Below are positions 20,166 through 31,888 of a stretch of 64,000 bases of DNA, piece by piece; position 1 is the stretch's first letter; every line of letters begins with the position of its first letter. The notes below the pieces were generated by a model. The model had not been told where the DNA came from and made no database searches. It saw only the letters and a program-made list of their open reading frames with translations. Both the position numbers and the translations under genes were made by a program. The stretch is taken from the NCBI RefSeq assembly GCF_021018805.1, contig NW_026961084.1, positions 1 through 64,000 on the forward strand, in the 5' to 3' direction. Source of the stretch: Prinia subflava (taxonomy: Eukaryota; Chordata; Aves; Passeriformes; Cisticolidae).

Positions 20166-20235
20166 TGTGTTTTACTTGAAATTTTATTTGAAAACTTTTT
20201 TTTTTTCTTCATGTTTTCTTTGTGTTGGTGTGTTT

Positions 20236-20332
20236 TGGTTTGGTTTGGTTTGGTCTGGTTTGGTTTGGTCTGGTCTGGTTTGGTCTGGTTTGGTTTGGTT
20301 TGGTTTGGTTTGGTTTGGTTTGGTTTGGTTTT
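20236..20332 (+). repeat. (GGTTT)n microsatellite with GGTCT interruptions, unit B
   Basis: The longest copy of this microsatellite, interrupted four times by GGTCT. Confidence 0.95.
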
Positions 20333-20703
20333 TTCCTCTCTCTCTACTCTTTTATCTACTTTTTTATAGCCCAAGTATGTAGAAGTTTGGCTGGTGGGAA
20401 CAGAGGAGGTGACAAATGAAATCCATGTCCACTCCACGTCCGGATAGAATTGAGAGTGCAGCTAGAGAAATCTCTGTATTTTCTGCTAAATTAGAAATCC
20501 TGAACAGAGAAAGCTCTAAAGACCAAGGGGCCTTCTTTTTTCTTTTTCCTTTTTCCCCCGAACAATTCTCATTGTAGCCATTTACAGGATCAGGAACATT
20601 ACCTTGAAGTCGAGGTGTATTTCACAGGTAGCGAGAAAACAAAGTAGACTTGATCTTGTAACTCTCATTGTTTAGTAACAAAGAAATCCGAAACAAAACA
20701 AAC

Positions 20704-20739
<36 letters not shown>

Positions 20740-21255
20740 ACCAACCCCACAAAAGAACAGAGAAAGAGAAATTATACCAATATTATTTTAATTTAAAACC
20801 ACTTTCTCCCTTAGAAAACCAGGCTAATGTAATTCTGCTTAATTGGGGTGCTGTCGTGTTTAGGTTACTGAATTAATAGAGTTTAAAACATACAGCAATA
20901 AACACGAATTTTAAAAACTAAGTACAAAAATATGAATATATATAATAAAACAAATATAAATATGAAAAATAATATCGTAAGTAAATGCAATCTATAATAT
21001 TTCTCATTACTTATATTATATACAGTAGTCTATATATTATATCCATAGATATGACTAGAAAAAAGACATGGTAATTATCAATATTAAAATAATAAATGTA
21101 AAGAAATAATGGAATAGAGCTTAAAACAGAGGGGGTTTTTTGGTTTGAATTTGCTTGGTGGCAGGGGTTCTCTTTTAAGCGGCGGCCGGGTGTCTTTCGG
21201 GGCGTTTCTTTTAGGGGGTTTCTGTGCACGTTCTCTTCGGGGGTCCCTGTCTGCT

Positions 21256-21393
21256 GTGGACACAGCGCGGTACTGCAGCTCTGCCCCGGGCCCGTCCCAG
21301 TGCTGCCGCCTTGTGGACACAGCGCGGTGCTGCAGCTCTGCCCCGTGCCCGTCCCAGTGCTGCCGCCCTGTGGACACAGCGCGGTACTGCAGA
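21256..21393 (+). repeat. 57-bp VNTR, 2 full units plus 24 bp (unit B)
   Basis: Units start at 21256, 21313 and 21370. One unit fewer than in A-type units. Confidence 0.95.
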
Positions 21394-22012
21394 TGTTCAT
21401 CCCAGGGGAGTTGCTGGCTTGGCTAGAATTGGTTTCCCAGTAAAACTGGGGGTTGTCTAGAAAACCTGAATTTGTGGGAGGCACTGGGTTTGTTTTCCCT
21501 ATCCCTGCATCACAGTCAAGAACACTCCTGGAGCTGTGTTAGGCAGTGGAAGGAGGGGAGAGCTGCATTTATTGAATTCCTTTGTTGTTGTTATTGTTGT
21601 ATTTTTTCATGCTATTTTATTTTATTGTGTTTTAGATTTTCATGTTTTTTTATTTTGACTTTTAAAAAATATTTTAATGTTTCCTCAAATTTTTAATTTT
21701 TCGATTTTTAGTTTACTTTTATATTTTATAGTTATGATTTCACTTTTTATTTTATTTTCAATAACTTTTAAATTTTTATTTAGATTTATGTTTTATTTTT
21801 ATGTTTGCGGTTGTTTTGTATTTTTTAATGTTTCCTTAGTAATTTTTCCTTTGTAATTTTTTCCTTTGTCATTTTTTCCTCTCTAATTTTTTCCACTATA
21901 ATTTTTTCCTTTTTAATTTTTTATTTTTTATTTTTCTCTTTTTAATTTTTCTCCTTTTTAATGTTTTCCTTTCTAATTTTTTCCTTTCTGATTTCTCCTT
22001 TCTCGATTTTGT

Positions 22013-22500
22013 CAGGCACCCCCCTTTAAAACCGGGGTGCCTTCGGCCGTGCCACAACAAAGATGGCGGCCCAACAGGAAATGGTTTCAGCCACAAACAA
22101 GATGGCAGCCGGAAGTATGGGCAGTCACCTAATGCCCCGCTCAAGATGGCGGCTCGTCGAGCCGCCTTCGACCTTCCAAAGACGGCGGCCAAAAAAGGCG
22201 GGAAAACACAAGGACCACCCATGGGCGTCGACCCAACTGCCTGCGCCCGACCCCGAAAACGGCGCCGCTCAGGAACAATTTTCAGCGTCGCTTCCCGGCG
22301 CGAGGGAGCTGTGTGCCCGCTGTGCCGCGCCGCGGTGCGGTTGCGGCAGCCATTTTGGTGAGGCGCCTGAGTAACCAGCTACCCGGGGCCTTCGGGGGTG
22401 CCACAAAAAAGATGGCGGCTCTACCGGATGTGTCTTCACCACAACCAAGATGGCGGCTACAACGGGCGGAAGTAACGTTTATATAGGGTTTATATAGGGT
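22013..22500 (+). promoter_or_regulatory. CpG-rich promoter with YY1-motif cluster (copy 2)
   Basis: This copy has the same motif order as copy 1, shifted by 15900: YY1-type motifs at 22060, 22099 (variant), 22143, 22409 and 22447, and reverse at 22347. It differs at GGGGGTGCCAC (about 22394) from the GGGGCTGCCAC of copies 1 and 4. Confidence 0.7.
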
Positions 22501-22588
22501 TTGGACCCTATAGCCGCGGCCGAACCAAGGCTCTGCTGCAGGTGTATTCGAGACATCTTTCCTCTTTGTTTGACAGAAGGAAGAGGGG

Positions 22589-22620
<32 letters not shown>

Positions 22621-22762
22621 AGAAAAAACGGGAGCAGTTCCGGGGCGGTCCCGGGGCGGTCCCGGGGCGGTGTGCGCCGTCACTGCCGCCTTCTCGGCGG
22701 GCGATTCCAAGGCGCTGTCGGGCTCTCTGCCGGCCGGTCGGCGGGCGGGCGGCCGGGACGCG

Positions 22763-25003
22763 ATGGCGCTGTGCCCGGAGCTGGAGCGCTCGCTGTCGCT
22801 GCTGCAGCCGGGCGCCGACCGGGCCCAGCAGCAGCAGGAGCGGCGGGCGGACGCGGCCCCCACGCCCATGGTGTTCATGTGCGCCGGCTGCGGGCGCCCC
22901 GTGGGCGACACCCGCACCTGGGGTTCAGTGTCGAGGACAGCGGTCCCATCCTGCTGCGCAGTGAGTACCAGCGCTGCCACCCCCGTGCCGCCGCGGTCGC
23001 TGCCGCCGTGCCTCCTGCCCTGCCTCCCGCCGCAGCTGCGGCCGCCAGCGTCGCCGCGGACCCGGGGCGGAAGGGCTCCGAGCTCCCCGGAGAGTGCGGA
23101 TGGTGAGGGCCGGGCCTGGCTGGACACAGTCCCGGGGGAGTCGGGGTTCCCGGCGCTGGGGACCGGCAAAGGGCCCGGAGCGCTCGTGTGGCCCGAGAGC
23201 CCCTGGAGCACTTATCTGGGGTGGGCTGTACAAGCCGCGTATGGCCTAAGGGAGAGGGATTTCTCACAAGGACATGTAGTGATGGACAAGGGAGGCAGCT
23301 TTAGATTAAATGTCGGGAAGAAATTTTTCCCTGCGAGGGCGGTGAGGCCGTGGTACAGGTTCCCCAGAGAAGCTGTGGCTGCCCCTGTGTCCCTGGAAGT
23401 GCCCAAGGCCAGGTTGGACGGGGCTTGGAACACCCTGGGATAGTGGAAGCTGTCCCTGCCCAGGGCCGGGGGTGGAATGGGGTGAGCTTGAAGGCCCCTT
23501 CCACAATTCAGCGATTCTGATGGTCTTGGTCTTGCTGAGGTTAGCCAGCCTGAGGAGCTGATGCAAATTCAGGCTAAAAGATGAGTGCTCATCATTTATA
23601 CTGTGTAAAGCATGAATGAAAGGTTAAAAAAGTTCTAATGCATGATTTAAAATTTTTTTTTTTATTTTTAAGAAAAGGGATGGGGAGAGGTGCCTCCTTT
23701 TATTTTCTTCTGAATAAATGTTATTCCTTGCTTGCAGCATGGTAGAAACCCTACTCTGCTCTGGCTGCTCCAGGACCCTTGGCAGCAGATACATGCACGC
23801 CTCAAGGCATCTCGACTGCAAGAGGGATTTGTTCTGTGTCCGTACTGACTCTGTTGAAAGGTAAGTGCAGAATGTTTATGGGTCAGCCTGCCAGCTCCAC
23901 TGCACTCACCAGGCATGGCACTGAGGGTGCTCCTGTTACATCTCTGGCAAGGCTGGAGGGAGCGTCTTCTGCTGCTCTGTCCCACGGTGGTTTTCTGTAT
24001 TGGTGCTGTTGGCATCCCAGTGCTCAGCTGTAGGGAACATCACCTGTGTAAGGCACATCCTAGAAAAAGAACCAAAACAAACCAACCTGGCCTGCCTTTT
24101 GTGTGGGAAGTTGCATTCCAGCCCAGAAAATATCACCAGGTCCAGGGCACTAGAGGGTTCCTTCGCATTTGATTGGAAGAGTTCACAAACCAAGCACCAA
24201 AGAGGCCTGGCTGGAGCCTGTTAGGGGTCCGCATGATCAGCAGGGAGTGTGGCCAGAGGGGCTCGGGCAGGACTTGGGGTGGCTCTGCCCTGTGCTGGCC
24301 ACATCTGCTCTGTCCTTGCTAAGATGGGCAAAGGCAACTCTGACAACTGAGTACGTGCTTGAGACTCTCACTCAGCTGTCTTAAAATCTGTCTAGAAAAT
24401 GAAAGTGTGCTTGGGTTTAGTTGGTTTATAGCACTTCAAAGGGGTTATTAAAAACTGTATCCTCAATTAAGGCTCCGCACCAGAGTCCTTTTGTGCAGGC
24501 ATTGTCCTAATAGACAGTGGTTGTTCATCTGGACTGGTTTTAATGTCTCTTTTTTTTTCTGAAGTTCCCATTTATTTTGCTGTATTGCTGTGGATATTCC
24601 CCTTGGTACTCTGGACAGGGTTTGGAGATTTTTTTCTTCATTCCACTGCTAGAGTACTTTTTTTATTGCATGGCAGTAAAATTCTCTCATGCACTAACTT
24701 GGCTGCAGAATGGCATTTTCTGGCAAAGGGATGCTGCTTCTGCCAGCCAGCACTGCACTGTTCTTGGTGTCTTGGTGCCATTTTCCACTGTATCCCGTAT
24801 CCCCAGAATCCACGGCTGTCTCTCAGGGTTCTAAAGGAGTGCTGTGTTTGGATTTTTGGCTTCAGAGTGGGAAGTGCTCTGTAACCTGATGTAACCTGTG
24901 GCATCTCAGCTGTAGGCCAGGAACCCTGGAAAAGCAAGCTCGCATTCACGAGGAGCCGCTTACTCTTGAAAGCCCAGCTGTCTTGCAAGAGGTGCCGCAC
25001 AGG
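22763..25003 (+). pseudogene. MIS18A: MIS18A-like gene copy 2 (spans units B/A2; A-type 3' side)
   Basis: Exon 1 is at 22763-22960, exon 2 at 23738-23860 and exon 3 at 24910-25003. Exon 1 carries the same apparent 1-bp frameshift, at 22922-22924. Exons 2 and 3 are intact and in frame. After exon 3 the DNA enters A-only sequence, so the B-type terminal exon is missing and the next poly(A)-bearing exon is at 27194-27345. A CR1 fragment fills part of intron 1. Confidence 0.68.
23246..23522 (+). mobile_element. CR1 LINE 3'-end fragment in intron 1 (copy 2)
   Basis: Same insertion as at 7346, at the same place in the unit, so it predates the amplification. Confidence 0.85.
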
Positions 25004-25794
25004 GTGAGTTTTAACCTTACATCATTCTTTGTTGAAATCACCTCTGAGAAGTCTTAATATGCTTCAATGGTTTCTGCAGAACAGCTTATTCCACTCAGAG
25101 CAATTCAGTGCATTGTAACATGTACTGGACTGCTTCCTGTAATTGCTGTCTTGTGCTCTGCAAGACCTTTAGCCACTTTTCCTTCAGTTTTCTTGGTAGT
25201 TAGCATTTTCTGTTTATCAAGCACAGCATTAGGTTCCTCTGGCTGTCTCAGAAATTGGATCAGTTGTTTCTAGTTCGTTCTGATTCACTTCTCCAGATCT
25301 TCATTTAACTTTTAGCCATGTTTCTTCTGCCTCCTGTGGAAATGGACTTAATGCTTTTGCTGTAACTTTATCTTGAAATAGTAATCATAAATGAATCATG
25401 GTAAATCAGGTTGATGTTTTGCTCTACTAAAATCTTGTGACTGCAGGTAGGAAGAGTTGGGAGCGAACAGTCTGAGGAAGTGGACTGTGGAAGCTGAAGG
25501 TTGTCCAGCCAAAGCTGAGTGTGTGGCTCTGACACTGACCAAGGCTGGAAAGAGTTACTGTGTGGACAGAGAATGTTAGAGCCGGGTGAGCTTTCACAGG
25601 ATGAAAGAAGCGAGGAGAGAATCGAATGGAAAGAATTGCTGAGATCAGGTTTGAGCCCTTTCTTTGGGTTTGGGATTTGTTTGTGGTTTTTTTGTTACCT
25701 AACACTACCTAGCACTTACTTACTTACTTACTGTGAGATTTGAAGTTTTCTCCAAAAACTCAGAATGAATTTCCCCACTCTGCCCCACTGGTAG

Positions 25795-27088
25795 CAGCAC
25801 ACAGGAGAACAGAGCCTGTGGTTTGGATCTTGAGGGAGTTCCAGCAGTACAAGCTATGAGTTACCATGTTTCTCCCAAATTTACATCCAGCAAATCTGAG
25901 GAATTACCTCTTGCCTGAGCATTCCTGGTCTCTGTGACTCTTTAGTAAGAGACAGCTGGGACTGGCCAAGCTGAGACAGGATCTGTTCCTGTCAAACCAT
26001 CTATTTCCCATGCGGATGAGAATCTGGGGGGCAAGTGCCCACATCACTCCTCACAAATGCCCACACATACTTCTGGGGCTGCTGTATCTATCTGCTGGAT
26101 TTGTCAGCGCCAGCATTTGCGAAGGATCACCTTGTGAGCAACTCAAAAGACAGATAAATAGAGGCAGCAGCAATTGTCTTGAGTTTACCTTATGGTAAGG
26201 CTTATGGATATTTTTAATCACTATAAGAAGGCTTATGGATATTTTTGATCACTTTCTTAGCACTTGCAATTACCCCTGCTACCACACAAAAGAAACCGAG
26301 GAACAGGAAAGCTCCGCTCTGTATCTCTGGCAGAAGAAAAGCCAGCAAACCAGTTTGCGTTCACCCCGATTCCTAGTCCTGTGCTGCAAGTACAGAAATA
26401 TCTTGAGCCTTTGGGAGGGGGACTGGGACTGTGGAACCCAGCTGCATGTGTCTCCTAGGCCACGTTTTTCTTGGAAGCACCTTTCCTAGTTTCACTGCTT
26501 TTTGGAAATGAACTGTTCTGAGCAGAACCAGTACCTTCAGACTCAGGGTCTGAAAACAAAACAACCATAAAAACCACTAAAAAGCCCCAAAACCCACTGC
26601 CTAAGAGAACAAAGAAAGAGAAAATATACCGGGATTCTTTTAATAAACCTGAATTTGTGGGAGGCACTGGGTTTGTTTTCCCTTCGTGCGGCAGCACGAA
26701 GTTTGCACGCATTTTGCTGCCGCTTTGGCTCTCAAGAACTGGAAATGCCTGGATTTCTGCGTGGTTTCCCCAGGTTCTCCTATTTAGCAGGAGCTGCACG
26801 GTGAGGTCGGTGTTCTGAGGGAGGCCCTGGCACAGCTGCCAAAGGCCGGGAACGTGGAGTGTGCAGGGAGCATCCGGGGGGCTTCTCCCCCCTGAGTTTC
26901 TCCCGGGGTGTGCTGCCTGCACTGCTGGATGTTGGACCCGGCTTTGGGCCGTTCTCCTGCGGTCCCAGCACTGAGTGCTGCCCCTGTGGCCAGACCTTGC
27001 CGTGTGCCGGCACCAAACCCGGGCAGCCGGGGCTGCTTTTCCAGCCCTTTGGTGCCACGGGCGGCCCCCGATTGCCGGAGCTCCCCGG
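25795..27088 (+). other. A-only segment, copy in A2
   Basis: Near-identical to 1547-2840. It has GGGATTCTTTTAATAAACC at about 26632 where A1 has GATTATTTTAATAAACC, which removes a stop on the minus strand and lengthens a spurious frame. Confidence 0.6.
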
Positions 27089-27193
27089 CACCCGGCCTGG
27101 ACTCACTCTGTGGGGGGGCCTGTTCCATCTGCCTCAACCGAGGACATCCTGCCCAGGTTTGACACTTGACTCCCGTTGTTTTTCCTCTTGCAG

Positions 27194-27345
27194 GCAGCTG
27201 GCAAAAGAGGAGAGAGCCCCTGCGAGGCAGAGCCCCTGGAATGCCCTGTCCTGGTCTGAGGTTCCCACTTTTATCTCCGACTCCCGGAGAATTGCTGGAG
27301 CAGAACCAGAGAGTGTCCATTTTATTTCCTGCCTTTTCCAATAAA
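27194..27345 (+). other. 3'-terminal exon T, unit A2
   Basis: Same acceptor, AATAAA at 27340 and GT-rich downstream element. Confidence 0.55.
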
Positions 27346-27967
27346 CGGTGACTTTCAGCTGGAGTGTGTTCCTGGTGTTATCCTCCTCCTCCTCCTCCCT
27401 GGATTTGTAAATAAATGTCCTGATTTTGGCCAAGTAGAATTTTGTTGTTCCAGGCATTGTGGCTCTTTTGTTTCATTGAAACTTCCCAACTCTGCTGAGA
27501 CTTTGAGATGTCAAATACAAGTAAGACTGGAGTTTCTTGGGATTGTTACTCACACAAAATAGGGATCCTTCTTGGACAGGAGTAACTTGACGTGTTTAAT
27601 GCCGCTTCCCTTTAAAATCAGAGCAGGGGAAGCAGATTTGAAATCATCATTCCATGAACTTGCACCAAATTCCTCCAAAGCTGCAAAAGTTTTCCTTGTT
27701 AGAAATTCCTGAGCTTGTTTTCCAGGCAAGCTGGGATTTAGATGTTCTTTGTTCCTTGGATTTGCTGGTTTTCCTCTCTCTCATTTTAGTAAAGGATTTT
27801 TTTTTTTTCATATTTTCCATGCTGATTGGAATTTTTGTACTGCTCAGGGCACATTGCCAAGGAAATGTACCAATTTCATGTTGGTAAATCAGGCATTGTT
27901 CAGCACCATATGCCCACAAGTCTGTAAATTTCCAGGGAAACTTGCTAAGTGTTGAATTGCCATAATG

Positions 27968-28500
27968 AATCTCTTTGTAAAGTTGATTATACTTTTTTCT
28001 TTATTTTTAATTACTTTGAATTTTTTATGTAGGGTTTTTTTTTAATAAGTGATGTCTTTTTGTATTTTTAAATTTTTTCTTTTAAAAAATTTTCTATTTT
28101 AATTTTTCCTTTGTAATTTTTCCTTTGTAATTTTTCCTTTGTAATTTTCCTATTTTATTTTTTCCTTTTTATTTTTTTCCTTTTTATTTTTTCCTTTTTA
28201 TTTTTTTCCTTTTTATTTTTTCCTCTTTTTTTCTCTCTTTAACTTTTTCCTTTTTAATTTTTTCCTTTTTATTTTTTTCCTTTTTAATTTTTTCCTTTTT
28301 AATTTTTTCCTTTTTATTTTTTTCCTTTTTAATTTTTTCCTTTTTAATTTTTTTCTTTTTATTTTTTCCTTTTTATTTTTTCCTTTTTATTTTTTTCCTT
28401 TTTACTTTTTTCCTTTTTATTTTTTTCCTTTTAATTTTTGCTTTTTATTTTCTTTCTTTCTAATTTTTCCTTTTTAACTTTTTAATTTTATTTTTTTCTG
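27968..28500 (+). repeat. T-rich low-complexity tract, unit A2
   Basis: Copy of 3720-4260; the partner tract is at 29955-30379. Confidence 0.85.
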
Positions 28501-28566
28501 TGTTTTACTTGAAATTTTATTTGAAAACTTTTTTTTTTTCTTCATGTTTTCTTTGTGTTGGTGTGT

Positions 28567-28646
28567 TTTGGTTTGGTTTGGTTTGGTCTGGTTTGGTTTG
28601 GTTTGGTTTGGTTTGGTTTGGTTTGGTTTGGTTTGGTTTGGTTTTT
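28567..28646 (+). repeat. (GGTTT)n microsatellite, unit A2
   Basis: One GGTCT interruption near 28587. Confidence 0.95.
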
Positions 28647-29565
28647 TCCTCTCTCTCTACTCTTTTATCTACTTTTTTATAGCCCAAGTATGTAGAAGTT
28701 TGGCTGGTGGGAACAGAGGAGGTGACAAATGAAATCCATGTCCACTCCACGTCCGGATAGAATTGAGAGTGCAGCTAGAGAAATCTCTGTATTTTCTGCT
28801 AAATTAGAAATCCTGAACAGAGAAAGCTCTAAAGACCAAGGGGCCTTCTTTTTTCTTTTTCCTTTTTCCCCCGAACAATTCTCATTGTAGCCATTTACAG
28901 GATCAGGAACATTACCTTGAAGTCGAGGTGTATTTCACAGGTAGCGAGAAAACAAAGTAGACTTGATCTTGTAACTCTCATTGTTTAGTAACAAAGAAAT
29001 CCGAAACAAAACAAACAACATAAAAAAAAAAAAAAAAAAAAAAAAATCCACCAACCCCACAAAAGAACAGAGAAAGAGAAATTATACCAATATTATTTTA
29101 ATTTAAAACCACTTTCTCCCTTAGAAAACCAGGCTAATGTAATTCTGCTTAATTGGGGTGCTGTCGTGTTTAGGTTACTGAATTAATAGAGTTTAAAACA
29201 TACAGCAATAAACACGAATTTTAAAAACTAAGTACAAAAATATGAATATATATAATAAAACAAATATAAATATGAAAAATAATATCGTAAGTAAATGCAA
29301 TCTATAATATTTCTCATTACTTATATTATATACAGTAGTCTATATATTATATCCATAGATATGACTAGAAAAAAGACATGGTAATTATCAATATTAAAAT
29401 AATAAATGTAAAGAAATAATGGAATAGAGCTTAAAACAGAGGGGGTTTTTTGGTTTGAATTTGCTTGGTGGCAGGGGTTCTCTTTTAAGCGGCGGCCGGG
29501 TGTCTTTCGGGGCGTTTCTTTTAGGGGGTTTCTGTGCACGTTCTCTTCGGGGGTCCCTGTCTGCT

Positions 29566-29760
29566 GTGGACACAGCGCGGTACTGCAGCTCTGCCCCGGG
29601 CCCGTCCCAGTGCTGCCGCCTTGTGGACACAGCGCGGTGCTGCAGCTCTGCCCCGTGCCCGTCCCAGTGCTGCCGCCTTGTGGACACAGCGCGGTGCTGC
29701 AGCTCTGCCCCGTGCCCGTCCCAGTGCTGCCGCCCTGTGGACACAGCGCGGTACTGCAGA
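29566..29760 (+). repeat. 57-bp VNTR, 3 full units plus 24 bp (unit A2)
   Basis: Units start at 29566, 29623, 29680 and 29737. Confidence 0.95.
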
Positions 29761-30379
29761 TGTTCATCCCAGGGGAGTTGCTGGCTTGGCTAGAATTGGT
29801 TTCCCAGTAAAACTGGGGGTTGTCTAGAAAACCTGAATTTGTGGGAGGCACTGGGTTTGTTTTCCCTATCCCTGCATCACAGTCAAGAACACTCCTGGAG
29901 CTGTGTTAGGCAGTGGAAGGAGGGGAGAGCTGCATTTATTGAATTCCTTTGTTGTTGTTATTGTTGTATTTTTTCATGCTATTTTATTTTATTGTGTTTT
30001 AGATTTTCATGTTTTTTTATTTTGACTTTTAAAAAATATTTTAATGTTTCCTCAAATTTTTAATTTTTCGATTTTTAGTTTACTTTTATATTTTATAGTT
30101 ATGATTTCACTTTTTATTTTATTTTCAATAACTTTTAAATTTTTATTTAGATTTATGTTTTATTTTTATGTTTGCGGTTGTTTTGTATTTTTTAATGTTT
30201 CCTTAGTAATTTTTCCTTTGTAATTTTTTCCTTTGTCATTTTTTCCTCTCTAATTTTTTCCACTATAATTTTTTCCTTTTTAATTTTTTATTTTTTATTT
30301 TTCTCTTTTTAATTTTTCTCCTTTTTAATGTTTTCCTTTCTAATTTTTTCCTTTCTGATTTCTCCTTTCTCGATTTTGT

Positions 30380-30867
30380 CAGGCACCCCCCTTTAAAACC
30401 GGGGTGCCTTCGGCCGTGCCACAACAAAGATGGCGGCCCAACAGGAAATGGTTTCAGCCACAAACAAGATGGCAGCCGGAAGTATGGGCAGTCACCTAAT
30501 GCCCCGCTCAAGATGGCGGCTCGTCGAGCCGCCTTCGACCTTCCAAAGACGGCGGCCAAAAAAGGCGGGAAAACACAAGGACCACCCATGGGCGTCGACC
30601 CAACTGCCTGCGCCCGACCCCGAAAACGGCGCCGCTCAGGAACAATTTTCAGCGTCGCTTCCCGGCGCGAGGGAGCTGTGTGCCCGCTGTGCCGCGCCGC
30701 GGTGCGGTTGCGGCAGCCATTTTGGTGAGGCGCCTGAGTAACCAGCTACCCGGGGCCTTCGGGGGTGCCACAAAAAAGATGGCGGCTCTACCGGATGTGT
30801 CTTCACCACAACCAAGATGGCGGCTACAACGGGCGGAAGTAACGTTTATATAGGGTTTATATAGGGT
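30380..30867 (+). promoter_or_regulatory. CpG-rich promoter with YY1-motif cluster (copy 3)
   Basis: The first AAGATGGCGGC is at 30427 and the other motifs follow with the same spacing as in copy 1. The tandem TATATAGGG pair lies just before 30868. It carries the GGGGGTGCCAC variant. Confidence 0.7.
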
Positions 30868-30955
30868 TTGGACCCTATAGCCGCGGCCGAACCAAGGCTC
30901 TGCTGCAGGTGTATTCGAGACATCTTTCCTCTTTGTTTGACAGAAGGAAGAGGGG

Positions 30956-30986
<31 letters not shown>

Positions 30987-31611
30987 AGAAAAAACGGGAG
31001 CAGTTCCGGGGCGGTCCCGGGGCGGTCCCGGGGCGGTGTGCGCCGTCACTGCCGCCTTCTCGGCGGGCGATTCCAAGGCGCTGTCGGGCTCTCTGCCGGC
31101 CGGTCGGCGGGCGGGCGGCCGGGACGCGATGGCGCTGTGCCCGGAGCTGGAGCGCTCGCTGTCGCTGCTGCAGCCGGGCGCCGACCGGGCCCAGCAGCAG
31201 CAGGAGCGGCGGGCGGACGCGGCCCCCACGCCCATGGTGTTCATGTGCGCCGGCTGCGGGCGCCCCGTGGGCGACACCCGCACCTGGGGTTCAGTGTCGA
31301 GGACAGCGGTCCCATCCTGCTGCGCAGTGAGTACCAGCGCTGCCACCCCCGTGCCGCCGCGGTCGCTGCCGCCGTGCCTCCTGCCCTGCCTCCCGCCGCA
31401 GCTGCGGCCGCCAGCGTCGCCGCGGACCCGGGGCGGAAGGGCTCCGAGCTCCCCGGAGAGTGCGGATGGTGAGGGCCGGGCCTGGCTGGACACAGTCCCG
31501 GGGGAGTCGGGGTTCCCGGCGCTGGGGACCGGCAAAGGGCCCGGAGCGCTCGTGTGGCCCGAGAGCCCCTGGAGCACTTATCTGGGGTGGGCTGTACAAG
31601 CCGCGTATGGC

Positions 31612-31888
31612 CTAAGGGAGAGGGATTTCTCACAAGGACATGTAGTGATGGACAAGGGAGGCAGCTTTAGATTAAATGTCGGGAAGAAATTTTTCCCTGC
31701 GAGGGCGGTGAGGCCGTGGTACAGGTTCCCCAGAGAAGCTGTGGCTGCCCCTGTGTCCCTGGAAGTGCCCAAGGCCAGGTTGGACGGGGCTTGGAACACC
31801 CTGGGATAGTGGAAGCTGTCCCTGCCCAGGGCCGGGGGTGGAATGGGGTGAGCTTGAAGGCCCCTTCCACAATTCAGCGATTCTGATG
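31612..31888 (+). mobile_element. CR1 LINE 3'-end fragment in intron 1 (copy 3)
   Basis: Same insertion and orientation as the other copies, ending in GATTCTGATG at 31888. Confidence 0.85.

Larger units (their letters stand above)
8349..24248 (+). repeat. Tandem amplicon unit B (long type)
   Basis: The unit matches A1 for its first 1.5 kb, up to the TGGTAG at about 9875. It then departs for 8880 bp and rejoins the A sequence at about 18756 (equivalent to 2841). The departing segment holds a candidate MIS18A-like terminal exon, a GC island, a C-depleted tract with a solo LTR, one X module and a polypyrimidine satellite. From 18756 onward the order is the same as in A. The 57-bp VNTR here has one full repeat fewer than in the A units. 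Confidence 0.93.
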